From DASWIP01 sp036397635 (GTDB taxonomy: Bacteria; Actinomycetota; AC-67): a stretch of DNA of 16,616 nt. Location of the stretch: assembly GCA_036397635.1 (NCBI GenBank), contig DASWIP010000050.1, forward strand, positions 1-16,616, written 5' to 3'. The number at the start of each line of letters is the position of its first letter. Position 1 is the stretch's first letter. The position numbers and the translations under genes are program-made. Positions 7,779 to 14,429 of the stretch are shown here, in pieces. The notes below the pieces were generated by a model that saw nothing but the letters and a program-made list of their open reading frames with translations, searched no databases and had not been told where the DNA came from.

Positions 7779-8677
7779 GGACGCTGGTCACCGGTGGCGC
7801 CGGGTTCCTGGGCGCGGCGCTGGTGCGGGCGTTACGGGACGCAGGCGATGACGTGATCGCGTTCGATCTGGCGCCGGTCGACGGCGTTCGCGGTGACCTG
7901 GCGTCGTGGGTGGATGTGACGCGCGCGATCGAGGCTGCACGTCCCGACCGGATCTTCCATTGCGGCGCGCTGCTGTCCGCGATCGCCGAGGCTGACGTGC
8001 CGCGCGCCGTGCGCACCAACGCCGACGGCACGTTCAACGTGCTCGAGGCCGCGCGCCTCATGGGCGTTCGTCAGGTCGTGTTCACCTCGACGGTCGCGAC
8101 CTACGGAGAAGGAGCCGGCGATCCGGTGTCCGAGGGTGCGGCGCAACGGCCGGCGACCATCTACGGTGTCACCAAGGTGTACGGCGAGCGGCTGGGGGAG
8201 TACTACGCCAGCCGGTACGGGCTGGACTTCCGCGGCGTGCGGCTGCCCAGCGTCGTCGGCCCGGGGCGGGGGGCGACCGGGGTCAGCGCGTACTCGTCGC
8301 TGATGATCGAGGAGCCCGCGCGCGGGCGTCCCTACACCGTGCCGCTCGAGCAGCGCTCGGCCATGCCGATCCTGTACCTCGACGACGGCGTGCGCGCGCT
8401 GCTCGATCTATCTGCCGCGGCGCGGCCGCCACGCCACGTGTACAACATCGCCGGGATCTCTCCCACCGCCGCGGAGATCGCCGATGCGGTGCGAGCAGCG
8501 ATCCCAGCCGCCCAGATCGACTTCGATCCCGACGCGGCATCCCAAGTCGTCCTGGATTCCTGGCCGGTCGCCATCGACGATTCGCCCGCGCGCGCAGAGT
8601 GGGGCTGGACCCACGACCGGGATCTGCAAGGGCTGGTCGACACGTTCGTTACCGCGGCCCGGAAGGAAGCGCCATGA
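7775..8677 (+). CDS. Extended SDR / NAD-dependent epimerase family, similar to short-chain L-threonine 3-dehydrogenase
   Basis: The protein has 300 residues. The Rossmann nucleotide motif TGGAGFLG is at residues 6-13, and the catalytic set is Ser105 (FTSTVATYG), Tyr130 and Lys134 (YGVTK). Asp35 in AFDLAP at the end of strand beta-2 favours NAD. The segments HCGALLSA, MPILYLDDGVRALLDL, YNIAGISPTAAEIA and the C-terminal DSWPVAIDDSPARAEWGW strongly recall the UDP-galactose-epimerase-like threonine dehydrogenases, which oxidise a beta-hydroxy group next to an amino acid carbon. In this operon a beta-hydroxy acid or its CoA ester is an equally plausible substrate (inference). It overlaps both neighbours by ATGA. 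OleD, which reduces a 2-alkyl-3-keto acid, belongs to the same wide superfamily and is an alternative, though the C-terminus fits threonine dehydrogenase better. Confidence 0.87.
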   Translation: MRTLVTGGAGFLGAALVRALRDAGDDVIAFDLAPVDGVRGDLASWVDVTRAIEAARPDRIFHCGALLSAIAEADVPRAVRTNADGTFNVLEAARLMGVRQVVFTSTVATYGEGAGDPVSEGAAQRPATIYGVTKVYGERLGEYYASRYGLDFRGVRLPSVVGPGRGATGVSAYSSLMIEEPARGRPYTVPLEQRSAMPILYLDDGVRALLDLSAAARPPRHVYNIAGISPTAAEIADAVRAAIPAAQIDFDPDAASQVVLDSWPVAIDDSPARAEWGWTHDRDLQGLVDTFVTAARKEAP

Positions 8678-9831
8678 CGCGACGTCTCCTCGTCGCGGTG
8701 GTGGTCTGCGCGGTCGCCGGGGTGACCCTGGCGCAGGCGACGCACCAGACCGGCCATGATCGTCCCCAGGGTTCCGCCGCGAGCAGCTTCGCGCGCGATT
8801 TCCCCGAGCTGCTCGACGCCGAATGGAGTTTTCCGATCGGCGGGTTCGGTGGCATCGGTCGCGGCGCGGCGCGGACGCACGTGCCGGTGATCTTCGTGCA
8901 CGGCAACAACGTCGATGCCGCGGACTGGTACCCGGTGCAGGATGCGTTCAAGGCGGCCGGCTGGACCGATCAGGAGCTGTGGGCCCTGTCGTACAACGGG
9001 CTCGGGGGGAACAACGGATCGGCGCTCGCGACGCCGAACCCGCGGCGTGATGCGGAACACGGGGAGATGGGATGGGACGGCCAGTCGCGCGTCACGGCCA
9101 ACGATGTCAACGTCCCCGACCTGGCCTCTTTCATCCGCGCCGTTCGCGTCTACACTGGTTCGGCGCGGTTCTCGATCGTCGCCCATTCCCTCGGCGTGAC
9201 GCTCGCACGGCGAACCCTGCATGCGCACCCGGAGCTGCGCCCCGACCTGGTGGCGTTCGTCGGGATCGCCGGCGCGAACCACGGCACCAGCTTCTGCCCG
9301 CCCGGTTCCGAGTCGCGAGTGCACTCCTGCGATGAGATCGCCGCCGGTACACCATGGCTCGAGCAGCTCAACGGCCCCGACGGCGTCGATGAGACCTACG
9401 GGCCGGCGCGTTGGCTCACGATCTACGACGGCAGCGGCGCCGGCGACCCCGCGTACGCCGGACCGATGTACGCACAGAGCCCCACGCTGCTCGGCGCGGA
9501 GAACCGTGAGTACCCCGGGACCTATCACAACGACCTGCGGATGGATCCGTCGATCGTGGACGGATACCGAGCGTTCCTGGAGGATGCCGAAGTCGCGGTC
9601 GCGCCGGTGCCGCGGCCGCGCGTCGAGGCCGGCAGGCAGCAGCGGCCGTTGCCGGCCACCGGGGTCGGCGCATCCGCATGGGGCGGGCTGCGGCTCCTGC
9701 TGGCGCTGCTCGTGCTGGCGCTGCTGGTCGGCCGCCTGACGACGCGAGCAGGACGAGCGAGCGACGACGTCGAACGGGTCCTGTTATCTGACCGATCCAC
9801 CCATCGAGGTTCCCGAGGAGGAAGCATATGA
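8674..9831 (+). CDS. Secreted, LPATG-containing lipase/PhaZ7-like alpha/beta hydrolase (copy 2)
   Basis: The protein has 385 residues and is a clear paralogue of the gene at 3405: both share PELLDAEW, GGIxRGA, PVIFVHGN, WALSYNG, IVAHSLGVTL and GANHGT. A signal peptide ends near residue 20-22. The likely triad is Ser172, Asp258 (GAGDPA) and His285 (TYHND). Relative to copy 1 it has about 20 extra residues after WALSYNG, which may change the substrate pocket. LPATG lies at 326-330, followed by a strongly hydrophobic stretch of about 16 residues and then a polar, Arg-rich tail of nearly 30 residues. That tail is much longer than in usual sortase substrates, so membrane retention without sorting is possible. 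The ATG at 8674 overlaps the SDR stop (ATGA) and follows AAGGAAG; reading stays open upstream but that part has no signal. Role inferred: surface ester or polyester hydrolysis. Confidence 0.86.
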   Translation: MTRRLLVAVVVCAVAGVTLAQATHQTGHDRPQGSAASSFARDFPELLDAEWSFPIGGFGGIGRGAARTHVPVIFVHGNNVDAADWYPVQDAFKAAGWTDQELWALSYNGLGGNNGSALATPNPRRDAEHGEMGWDGQSRVTANDVNVPDLASFIRAVRVYTGSARFSIVAHSLGVTLARRTLHAHPELRPDLVAFVGIAGANHGTSFCPPGSESRVHSCDEIAAGTPWLEQLNGPDGVDETYGPARWLTIYDGSGAGDPAYAGPMYAQSPTLLGAENREYPGTYHNDLRMDPSIVDGYRAFLEDAEVAVAPVPRPRVEAGRQQRPLPATGVGASAWGGLRLLLALLVLALLVGRLTTRAGRASDDVERVLLSDRSTHRGSRGGSI

Positions 9832-10565
9832 AGCGCGCGGTGCTGGGACTCACGATCGTCGCGGCGCTCGCGTGCGCGCCGGCGATCGCGGATCACGAAG
9901 ACGGGGATGGATTCGAGACGTGCGAGTACGCCCACGACGATCCTCATTACGGTCTGCGCCGGCATGACCCGAACGATCCGGCGTCTTGGCCATCGCAGGG
10001 CGACCCCGACAACCCATGGGTCGGCTCCACCAGTCCAACGGGCGCGGTGTATGCGGGACGCTTCGGCGGCTCGGAAGGCAACGCGTGGCTATCGGCGGGC
10101 TCGTGCCTGGAGTACCAGGGGGCCGGCAGCCACGGTGGGACCAGTGAAGCCAACGTCTACCAGGAAGACGGCGAGTACCACCTGGTCGTTGTGGCTGAGG
10201 GCGGGAACGACGACGCCGGCGCCAACTCCTACATCGGCGTGAACACCGGCTACCAAGGACGCAACGGGAGCGCGAACGGCGGCGGTCCGTTGTGTGCCGG
10301 GCAGCGCAGCGGCGCCAACGCGTGCACCCCGCAGGAGGTTCCCGGCGTGTTCATGTGCGAACCGGCCAGCAACGCGGGCGGCCCGCCACCGAGCCAGGGC
10401 GGAGGGAACTGGCACCGATCGAGCAAGGACGGATGCGACCTGCGGACGCCTGACCGGCCTCGGGTCGAGCGCGGGGTTGCCCAGAGACTAGTCCAGGTCG
10501 CCGGCCTCGATCCGCCTGAGGCGCCGTTCCCGGATCAGCGAGGAGGCCTCGACCAGCTTGTGTAG
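9828..10565 (+). CDS. Small secreted six-cysteine protein of unknown function
   Basis: I do not recognise this family. The protein as read has 245 residues with a clear signal peptide (cleavage likely after AIA, residue 21), then a Gly/Asn/Asp-rich mature region with six cysteines, enough for three disulfides, and no membrane segment. Its start overlaps the LPATG hydrolase stop (ATGA) behind a strong GAGGAGGAAG ribosome site, so it is the last gene of the coupled operon and probably works outside the cell with the two hydrolases, perhaps in binding substrate (inference). The part after the sixth cysteine (residue 203) is Arg/Pro-rich, has less regular codon use and runs 78 bases into the convergent CBS gene. 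A shift of one base would end the protein at 10453 or 10491, so the C-terminus shown may not be real. Confidence 0.7.
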   Translation: MKRAVLGLTIVAALACAPAIADHEDGDGFETCEYAHDDPHYGLRRHDPNDPASWPSQGDPDNPWVGSTSPTGAVYAGRFGGSEGNAWLSAGSCLEYQGAGSHGGTSEANVYQEDGEYHLVVVAEGGNDDAGANSYIGVNTGYQGRNGSANGGGPLCAGQRSGANACTPQEVPGVFMCEPASNAGGPPPSQGGGNWHRSSKDGCDLRTPDRPRVERGVAQRLVQVAGLDPPEAPFPDQRGGLDQLV

Positions 10566-10952
10566 CGCCGCCGGCTCGTGGAGTGCGTCGGCGAGCACAC
10601 CGGTCAGGTCGCGCTGGGAGATGATGCCGACGACCCGGCCGCCCTCGACGATGGGGAGGTGGCGGATCCACTTCGTCGCCATCAGCTTCGCCGCTTCCTT
10701 CAGCGAGGACTGAGGACCGATCGTTATCACGTCGGTCCGCATGATGTCCTTCAGCGGCATTTGCTTCGGATCCTGCCCGTTCGCGACCGCACGAAGCAGA
10801 TCGCGCTCGGTCACGATGCCCAGCAGGTGCTCGCCTTCCATCACGAGCAGCGATCCGGTCTGGGCGTTCCACATGCGGGCGGCAGCCTCGGCGAGGGTGT
10901 CGTCGGCCGCATCTGTGACGGTCGCCTTGGTCATGATCTCCGAGATCTTCAT
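10488..10952 (-). CDS. Two-CBS-domain protein
   Basis: The protein has 154 residues and is made almost only of a tandem CBS (Bateman) pair. Repeat 1 runs from ISEIMTKATVT to GIVTERDLLRAV (about residues 3-58) and repeat 2 from LKDIMRTDVITI to GIISQRDLTGVL (about 67-120), followed by a charged helical tail. Such modules bind adenosine nucleotides (AMP, ATP, SAM) or NAD-type ligands and control a partner. The gene starts nine bases after the citrate synthase stop with an AGGGAAG ribosome site, so the two are probably co-transcribed. A role in sensing energy charge for the TCA genes is a reasonable inference but not shown. Its 3' end overlaps the convergent secreted-protein frame; its own stop lies within the palindrome ACTAGT. 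Confidence 0.93.
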   Translation of the reverse strand: MKISEIMTKATVTDAADDTLAEAAARMWNAQTGSLLVMEGEHLLGIVTERDLLRAVANGQDPKQMPLKDIMRTDVITIGPQSSLKEAAKLMATKWIRHLPIVEGGRVVGIISQRDLTGVLADALHEPAALHKLVEASSLIRERRLRRIEAGDLD

Positions 10953-10961
10953 GCTGCTTCC

Positions 10962-12080
10962 CTACCCTCGCTCCTCGATCGGCCGCCAGGAACGGCCGCG
11001 TGGCCCGATGTATTCGCTCTCGGGGCGGATCAGCCGGTTGTCCGCGTACTGCTCGCGGACGTGGGCGGTCCATCCCGCGATGCGTGACGCGGCGAAGACC
11101 GGTGTGAACAGATCGACGGGTATCCCGAGGCAGTAGTAGACGCTTGCCGCGAAGAAGTCCACGTTCGGGTAGAGCCCCTTCTCGGCCATCACCACGTCCT
11201 CGATCTTCCGCGAGATCTCGTACCAGCGGGTGTCGCCCTTTGTCTGGCCGATCTGCTCGGAGAGGCGGCGGAGGTGGGTCGCGCGCGGATCCTCCGTCTT
11301 GTATACGCGATGTCCGAACCCCATGATCTTCTCTTTCGTGGCGAGCTTGCCCTTGATGAACTCCTCTGCCTTGGAGGGCTCGCCGATCTGGAGGGCCATC
11401 TTCATCACCTGCTCGTTGGCCCCGCCGTGCAATGGCCCCTTGAGCGTGGCGATCGCCGAGACGATCGCCGAATGGATGTCCGAGAGCGTCGAGGCGGTGA
11501 CGCGCGCGGCGAACGTCGAGGCGTTCATGGTGTGGTCCGCGTGCAGCACCAGGCAAGTGTCCAGGATGCGCGCGTCCTCCGGATCGGGGTCCTGACCGGT
11601 GAGCATCCACAGCAGGTTGCCCGCGTGGGAGTGCTTCGGGTTCGGGTGGACCAGCTCCTCGTCCTTGCGGAGCCGGTCGTAGAAGGCGATCACGGTCGTG
11701 AGGCGACCGATCAGCCTGAGCGCCTTGCGGTAGTTCGCCTCGGTCGACTGGTCCCACCCGTCGGGATCGTGGGCGCTCATCGCGCTCACGGTCGTGCGGA
11801 GCATCGACATCGGAGAGGTCTGCCGGGCCATCACCGGCAGCAGATCCCCGATGAACGGCGAGATGGTCCTTTCGGCGGTGAGCTGATCGTTCAGCGTATC
11901 CAGCTGATCCTTGCTGGGAAGCTCCAGGTTATGGAGGAGGTAGACGGTCTCCTCGAAGGTGATGTTCGGGGCCAAGTCGTGGATGTCGTATCCGACGTAG
12001 AAGAGCCGACCCATCTTGCCGTCGATATCCGAGATCGACGTCTGGGCGGCGATCACGTCCTCGAGTCCCTTGCCCGGCAT
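10962..12080 (-). CDS. gltA: Citrate synthase (short bacterial type II-like form)
   Basis: The protein has 372 residues, the size of the short Gram-positive citrate/methylcitrate synthases. It condenses acetyl-CoA with oxaloacetate to citrate in the cytoplasm. The catalytic residues are visible: His218 in GPLHGGANE, His257 in GFGHRVYKTEDPR and Asp308 in NVDFFAASVYYCLG. The substrate-region motif LVLHADHTMNAST is at 177-189. The frame stays open to 12146, but I start at 12080 because a GGGAGGGAGCT ribosome site lies just before that ATG and MPGKGLEDV begins the conserved domain. 2-Methylcitrate synthase (PrpC) is the close alternative; divergent icd-mdh on the other side and no prpB/prpD nearby favour the TCA enzyme. 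The CBS protein follows in the same operon. Confidence 0.93.
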   Translation of the reverse strand: MPGKGLEDVIAAQTSISDIDGKMGRLFYVGYDIHDLAPNITFEETVYLLHNLELPSKDQLDTLNDQLTAERTISPFIGDLLPVMARQTSPMSMLRTTVSAMSAHDPDGWDQSTEANYRKALRLIGRLTTVIAFYDRLRKDEELVHPNPKHSHAGNLLWMLTGQDPDPEDARILDTCLVLHADHTMNASTFAARVTASTLSDIHSAIVSAIATLKGPLHGGANEQVMKMALQIGEPSKAEEFIKGKLATKEKIMGFGHRVYKTEDPRATHLRRLSEQIGQTKGDTRWYEISRKIEDVVMAEKGLYPNVDFFAASVYYCLGIPVDLFTPVFAASRIAGWTAHVREQYADNRLIRPESEYIGPRGRSWRPIEERG

Positions 12081-12256
12081 AGCTCCCTCCCGGTGTACGT
12101 CGGGGTCCCGGCGAGCAGCCCGGCTGGTGGCCGGTGCCTGTCCCATCTTACAGACCTACTCCGCGGACCGACCGACCGCGTTGAGCGCCCTCGGTCGCGC
12201 GGGCGATAATCGGGAGCCCACGAGGTTCTCGATCATCCATCAGGAGGGAGCAACCA
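12081..12256. promoter_or_regulatory. Divergent promoter region between citrate synthase and icd-mdh
   Basis: These 176 bases separate two divergent TCA-cycle transcription units. The plus-strand promoter is given separately. On the minus strand a TAAGAT (complement of 12145-12150) could be a -10 box for citrate synthase, but no good -35 is seen upstream of it. The icd side ends with the AGGAGGGAG ribosome site just before 12257. No clear operator repeat was found. Confidence 0.6.
12181..12210 (+). promoter_or_regulatory. Probable housekeeping-sigma promoter for icd-mdh
   Basis: TTGAGC (12181-12186) and GATAAT (12205-12210) are separated by 18 bases. They match the bacterial vegetative -35 and -10 consensus at four and five of six positions. 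The pair lies 47 bases before the icd start on the correct strand, and the -10 is one of the few AT-rich spots in a G/C-rich background. Confidence 0.6.
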
Positions 12257-13339
12257 ATGGCTCATCGTGTGACGCTCATCCCCGGCGACGGGGTCGGCCC
12301 CGAGCTGTCCGAGGCGACCCGACGTGTGCTGGAGGCGACGGGCGTCGGCTTCGACTGGGACGTCCAGGACGCCGGCGCCGATGTGATGGACAAGTACGGG
12401 ACGCCGCTGCCAGATCACGTGCTCGACTCGATCCGGACGACCAAGGTTGCGATCAAGGGGCCGATCACCACCCCCATCGGGACCGGGTTCCGAAGCGTCA
12501 ACGTCGCGCTGCGCAAGGAACTGGATCTGTACGCCTGCCTCCGGCCGTGCAAGTTCTACGCCGGGATCCCTGGTGCCCGCGAAGGCACCGACATCGTGAT
12601 CGTGCGCGAGAACCACGAAGACCTTTACGCCGGCATCGAGTTCGAGCAGGGAACCGAGGACGCAGCCAAGGTCATCGAGTTCCTGAACTCGGTGCAGCCC
12701 CAGCAGATCCGCGACGACTCCGGTATCTCGATCAAGCCCATCTCGGTCTTCGGGAGCCGGAGGATCGCCCGATCCGCCTTCGAGTACGCCCGCAAGTACA
12801 AGCGCCAGAAGGTCACTGCCGTCCACAAGTCCAACATCATGAAATTCTCGGACGGCCTGTTCCTGCGCGTGGTCGGCGAGGTCGCCAAGGACTACCCAGA
12901 CATCGAGTTCGAGGACCGCCTCGTGGACAACCTCTGCATGCAGCTGGTGAAGCGACCGACCGAGTACGACGTGCTCCTGCTGCCCAACCTCTACGGCGAC
13001 ATCGTCAGTGATCTGTGCGCCGGATTGATCGGCGGCCTCGGCGTTGCCCCGGGCGCCAATCTGGGTGACGAGGTGGCGGTGTTCGAGGCGACGCACGGCA
13101 GCGCGCCGAGATACAAGGGTCAGAACAAGGTCAACCCGATGGCGCTGATGTTCTCCGGCGTGCTGATGCTCCGGCACCTGGACGAGAACGACGGGGCCGA
13201 CCGCCTCGAGAACGCGATGGCGGAGATCATCCGCGAGGGACGCTCGGTCACCTACGACCTGAAGGACCGTCGCGACGACCCCACGGCGGTCGGTACCAGC
13301 CAGGTGGCCGACGCCATCATCGAGAAGCTCGGCGCCTAG
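12257..13339 (+). CDS. icd: Isocitrate dehydrogenase (isocitrate/isopropylmalate dehydrogenase family), probably NADP-dependent
   Basis: The protein has 360 residues. The order of motifs is that of the beta-decarboxylating dehydrogenases: IPGDGVGPE at 8-16, the isocitrate loop TTPIGTGFRSVNVALR with Ser80 (the position of E. coli Ser113), Tyr124, Lys191 in VHKSNIMK, and the metal-binding aspartates Asp224, Asp248 and Asp252. It oxidises isocitrate to 2-oxoglutarate. The coenzyme site reads HGSAPRYKGQNKVNP; Arg285-Tyr286 sit where E. coli Icd has Lys344-Tyr345, which favours NADP, although the E. coli Arg395 position is Asp337 here. It is about 55 residues shorter than E. coli Icd, closer to archaeal and NAD-type members. 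The start has a strong AGGAGGGAG site. It is followed after 21 bases by mdh and is divergent from citrate synthase. Isopropylmalate dehydrogenase is less likely because of the isocitrate-type loop. Confidence 0.93.
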   Translation: MAHRVTLIPGDGVGPELSEATRRVLEATGVGFDWDVQDAGADVMDKYGTPLPDHVLDSIRTTKVAIKGPITTPIGTGFRSVNVALRKELDLYACLRPCKFYAGIPGAREGTDIVIVRENHEDLYAGIEFEQGTEDAAKVIEFLNSVQPQQIRDDSGISIKPISVFGSRRIARSAFEYARKYKRQKVTAVHKSNIMKFSDGLFLRVVGEVAKDYPDIEFEDRLVDNLCMQLVKRPTEYDVLLLPNLYGDIVSDLCAGLIGGLGVAPGANLGDEVAVFEATHGSAPRYKGQNKVNPMALMFSGVLMLRHLDENDGADRLENAMAEIIREGRSVTYDLKDRRDDPTAVGTSQVADAIIEKLGA

Positions 13340-13360
13340 TCGATCAGGAGGAGCAGCGCT

Positions 13361-14293
13361 ATGAAGGTCACGGTAGTAGGTGCGGGCAAGTACGGGTCGA
13401 CGACGGTCCAGCGGATCGCCGAGAGCGGGCTCGCCGATCAGGTCGTGATGACCGACATCGTCGAAGGCCTGCCTCAGGGCCTCGCGCTCGACATGATGCA
13501 GTCGCGGTCCATCGAGGGTTTCGAGACCCGGATCGTCGGGTCCAACACGTACGAGGAAACCGCTGGCTCGGATGTCTGCGTGATCACCGCCGGGCTCCCG
13601 CGCAAGCCAGGGATGAGCCGCATGGACCTGCTGGAGGTCAACGCCAAGATCATCCGCAACGTCGCCCAGGAGTTCTGCCCCGGCTCGCCCAACGCGGTCG
13701 TCATCGTGGTCACCAACCCGCTGGACGAGATGACCTTCCTGTTCCGCGAGGTGTCGGGCTTCCCGTCCGAGCGCGTCATGGGCCAGGCGGGGATGCTCGA
13801 CACGGCACGGTTCAAGCACTTCGTCGCTGAGGAGCTGGGCGTGTCCCCCGCACAGGTCGATGCGGTCACGCTCGGCTCGCACGGCGACACCATGGTCCCT
13901 GTCCCGTCGCAGGTGAAAGTGGCGGGCAAGCCGCTGGCGGAGGTTGCCGACGCCTCGACGGTCGACCGGTTGGTACAACGCACGCGCGACGGAGGCGCCG
14001 AGATCGTCGGGTTGCTGAAGACGGGCAGCGCCTACTACGCGCCCTCGAGCGCCGCAGCCGCCATGGTCAAGGCGGTCGTCGGAGGCACCGGCGCGGTGAT
14101 GCCGGTGTGCGCCTGGTGCACCGGCCAGTACGGGATCGACGGCGTATACCTCGGTGTCCCGGCGCGTCTGGGGCACGGCGGCGTGACCGAGATCGTGGAG
14201 TTGCCGCTGGCAAAGGACGAGCTGGCCGCCCTGAGGGATGCGGCGGGATCGGTGCGCACCAAGTGCGCGGATCTGTCCCAACTGTCCGGCTAG
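13361..14293 (+). CDS. mdh: Malate dehydrogenase (LDH-like, NAD-dependent)
   Basis: The protein has 310 residues, typical for LDH-like malate dehydrogenases. The Rossmann motif GAGKYG is at 7-12 and Asp32 in MTDIVEG at the end of beta-2 favours NAD. The substrate arginines are Arg81 and Arg87 in LPRKPGMSRMDLL (the Arg at 81 selects malate over lactate) and Arg150; Asp147 and His174 (LGSHGDTMVP) form the proton relay. It interconverts malate and oxaloacetate. AGGAGGAG precedes the ATG, and only 21 bases separate it from icd, so the two form one transcription unit. With the divergent citrate synthase this gives three consecutive-function TCA enzymes in one cluster. Confidence 0.96.
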   Translation: MKVTVVGAGKYGSTTVQRIAESGLADQVVMTDIVEGLPQGLALDMMQSRSIEGFETRIVGSNTYEETAGSDVCVITAGLPRKPGMSRMDLLEVNAKIIRNVAQEFCPGSPNAVVIVVTNPLDEMTFLFREVSGFPSERVMGQAGMLDTARFKHFVAEELGVSPAQVDAVTLGSHGDTMVPVPSQVKVAGKPLAEVADASTVDRLVQRTRDGGAEIVGLLKTGSAYYAPSSAAAAMVKAVVGGTGAVMPVCAWCTGQYGIDGVYLGVPARLGHGGVTEIVELPLAKDELAALRDAAGSVRTKCADLSQLSG

Positions 14294-14429
14294 AGCGATC
14301 CCCGACGGTCGGCCGTCATCTCGGGTAGTCCCGGCGTGCGCCGGATTCGGTCCGTTCGGGGGATTTCAGGTCTAGGGCCGCATCGCCGACGATTGAACAG
14401 GGAGCGATCGGATTCGTTCCCAGGTTGCG
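14294..14429. other. Intergenic region with two small hairpins after mdh
   Basis: These 136 bases hold no gene I can support. Two inverted repeats follow the mdh stop: CCCGA (14301-14305) with TCGGG (14321-14325), which also contains GACGG/CCGTC inside, and CCGGCG (14331-14336) with CGCCGG (14339-14344). Neither is followed by a T run, so an intrinsic terminator is doubtful, but they could slow polymerase or protect the mdh transcript end. The protease promoter must lie further right; no clear -35/-10 pair was found. Confidence 0.45.

Noticed and set aside
4427..8677. Naming the four genes oleC, oleA, oleB and oleD
   Set aside because: The OleA-like protein lacks the nucleophilic Cys and the SDR looks like threonine dehydrogenase, so symbols would overstate the case; kept as a finding only.
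12081..12146. Longer N-terminus for citrate synthase starting at 12146
   Set aside because: The extra 22 residues are Arg/Ala-rich and not conserved; a much better ribosome site precedes the ATG at 12080.
12233..14281. Very long minus-strand open frame (682 codons) opposite icd and mdh
   Set aside because: It is the antisense of two certain enzyme genes, has no recognisable domain and follows from the G/C-rich third positions of the plus-strand genes.
14301..14344. Intrinsic terminators after mdh
   Set aside because: The hairpins are short and no T run follows, so they are listed only as hairpins in the intergenic region.
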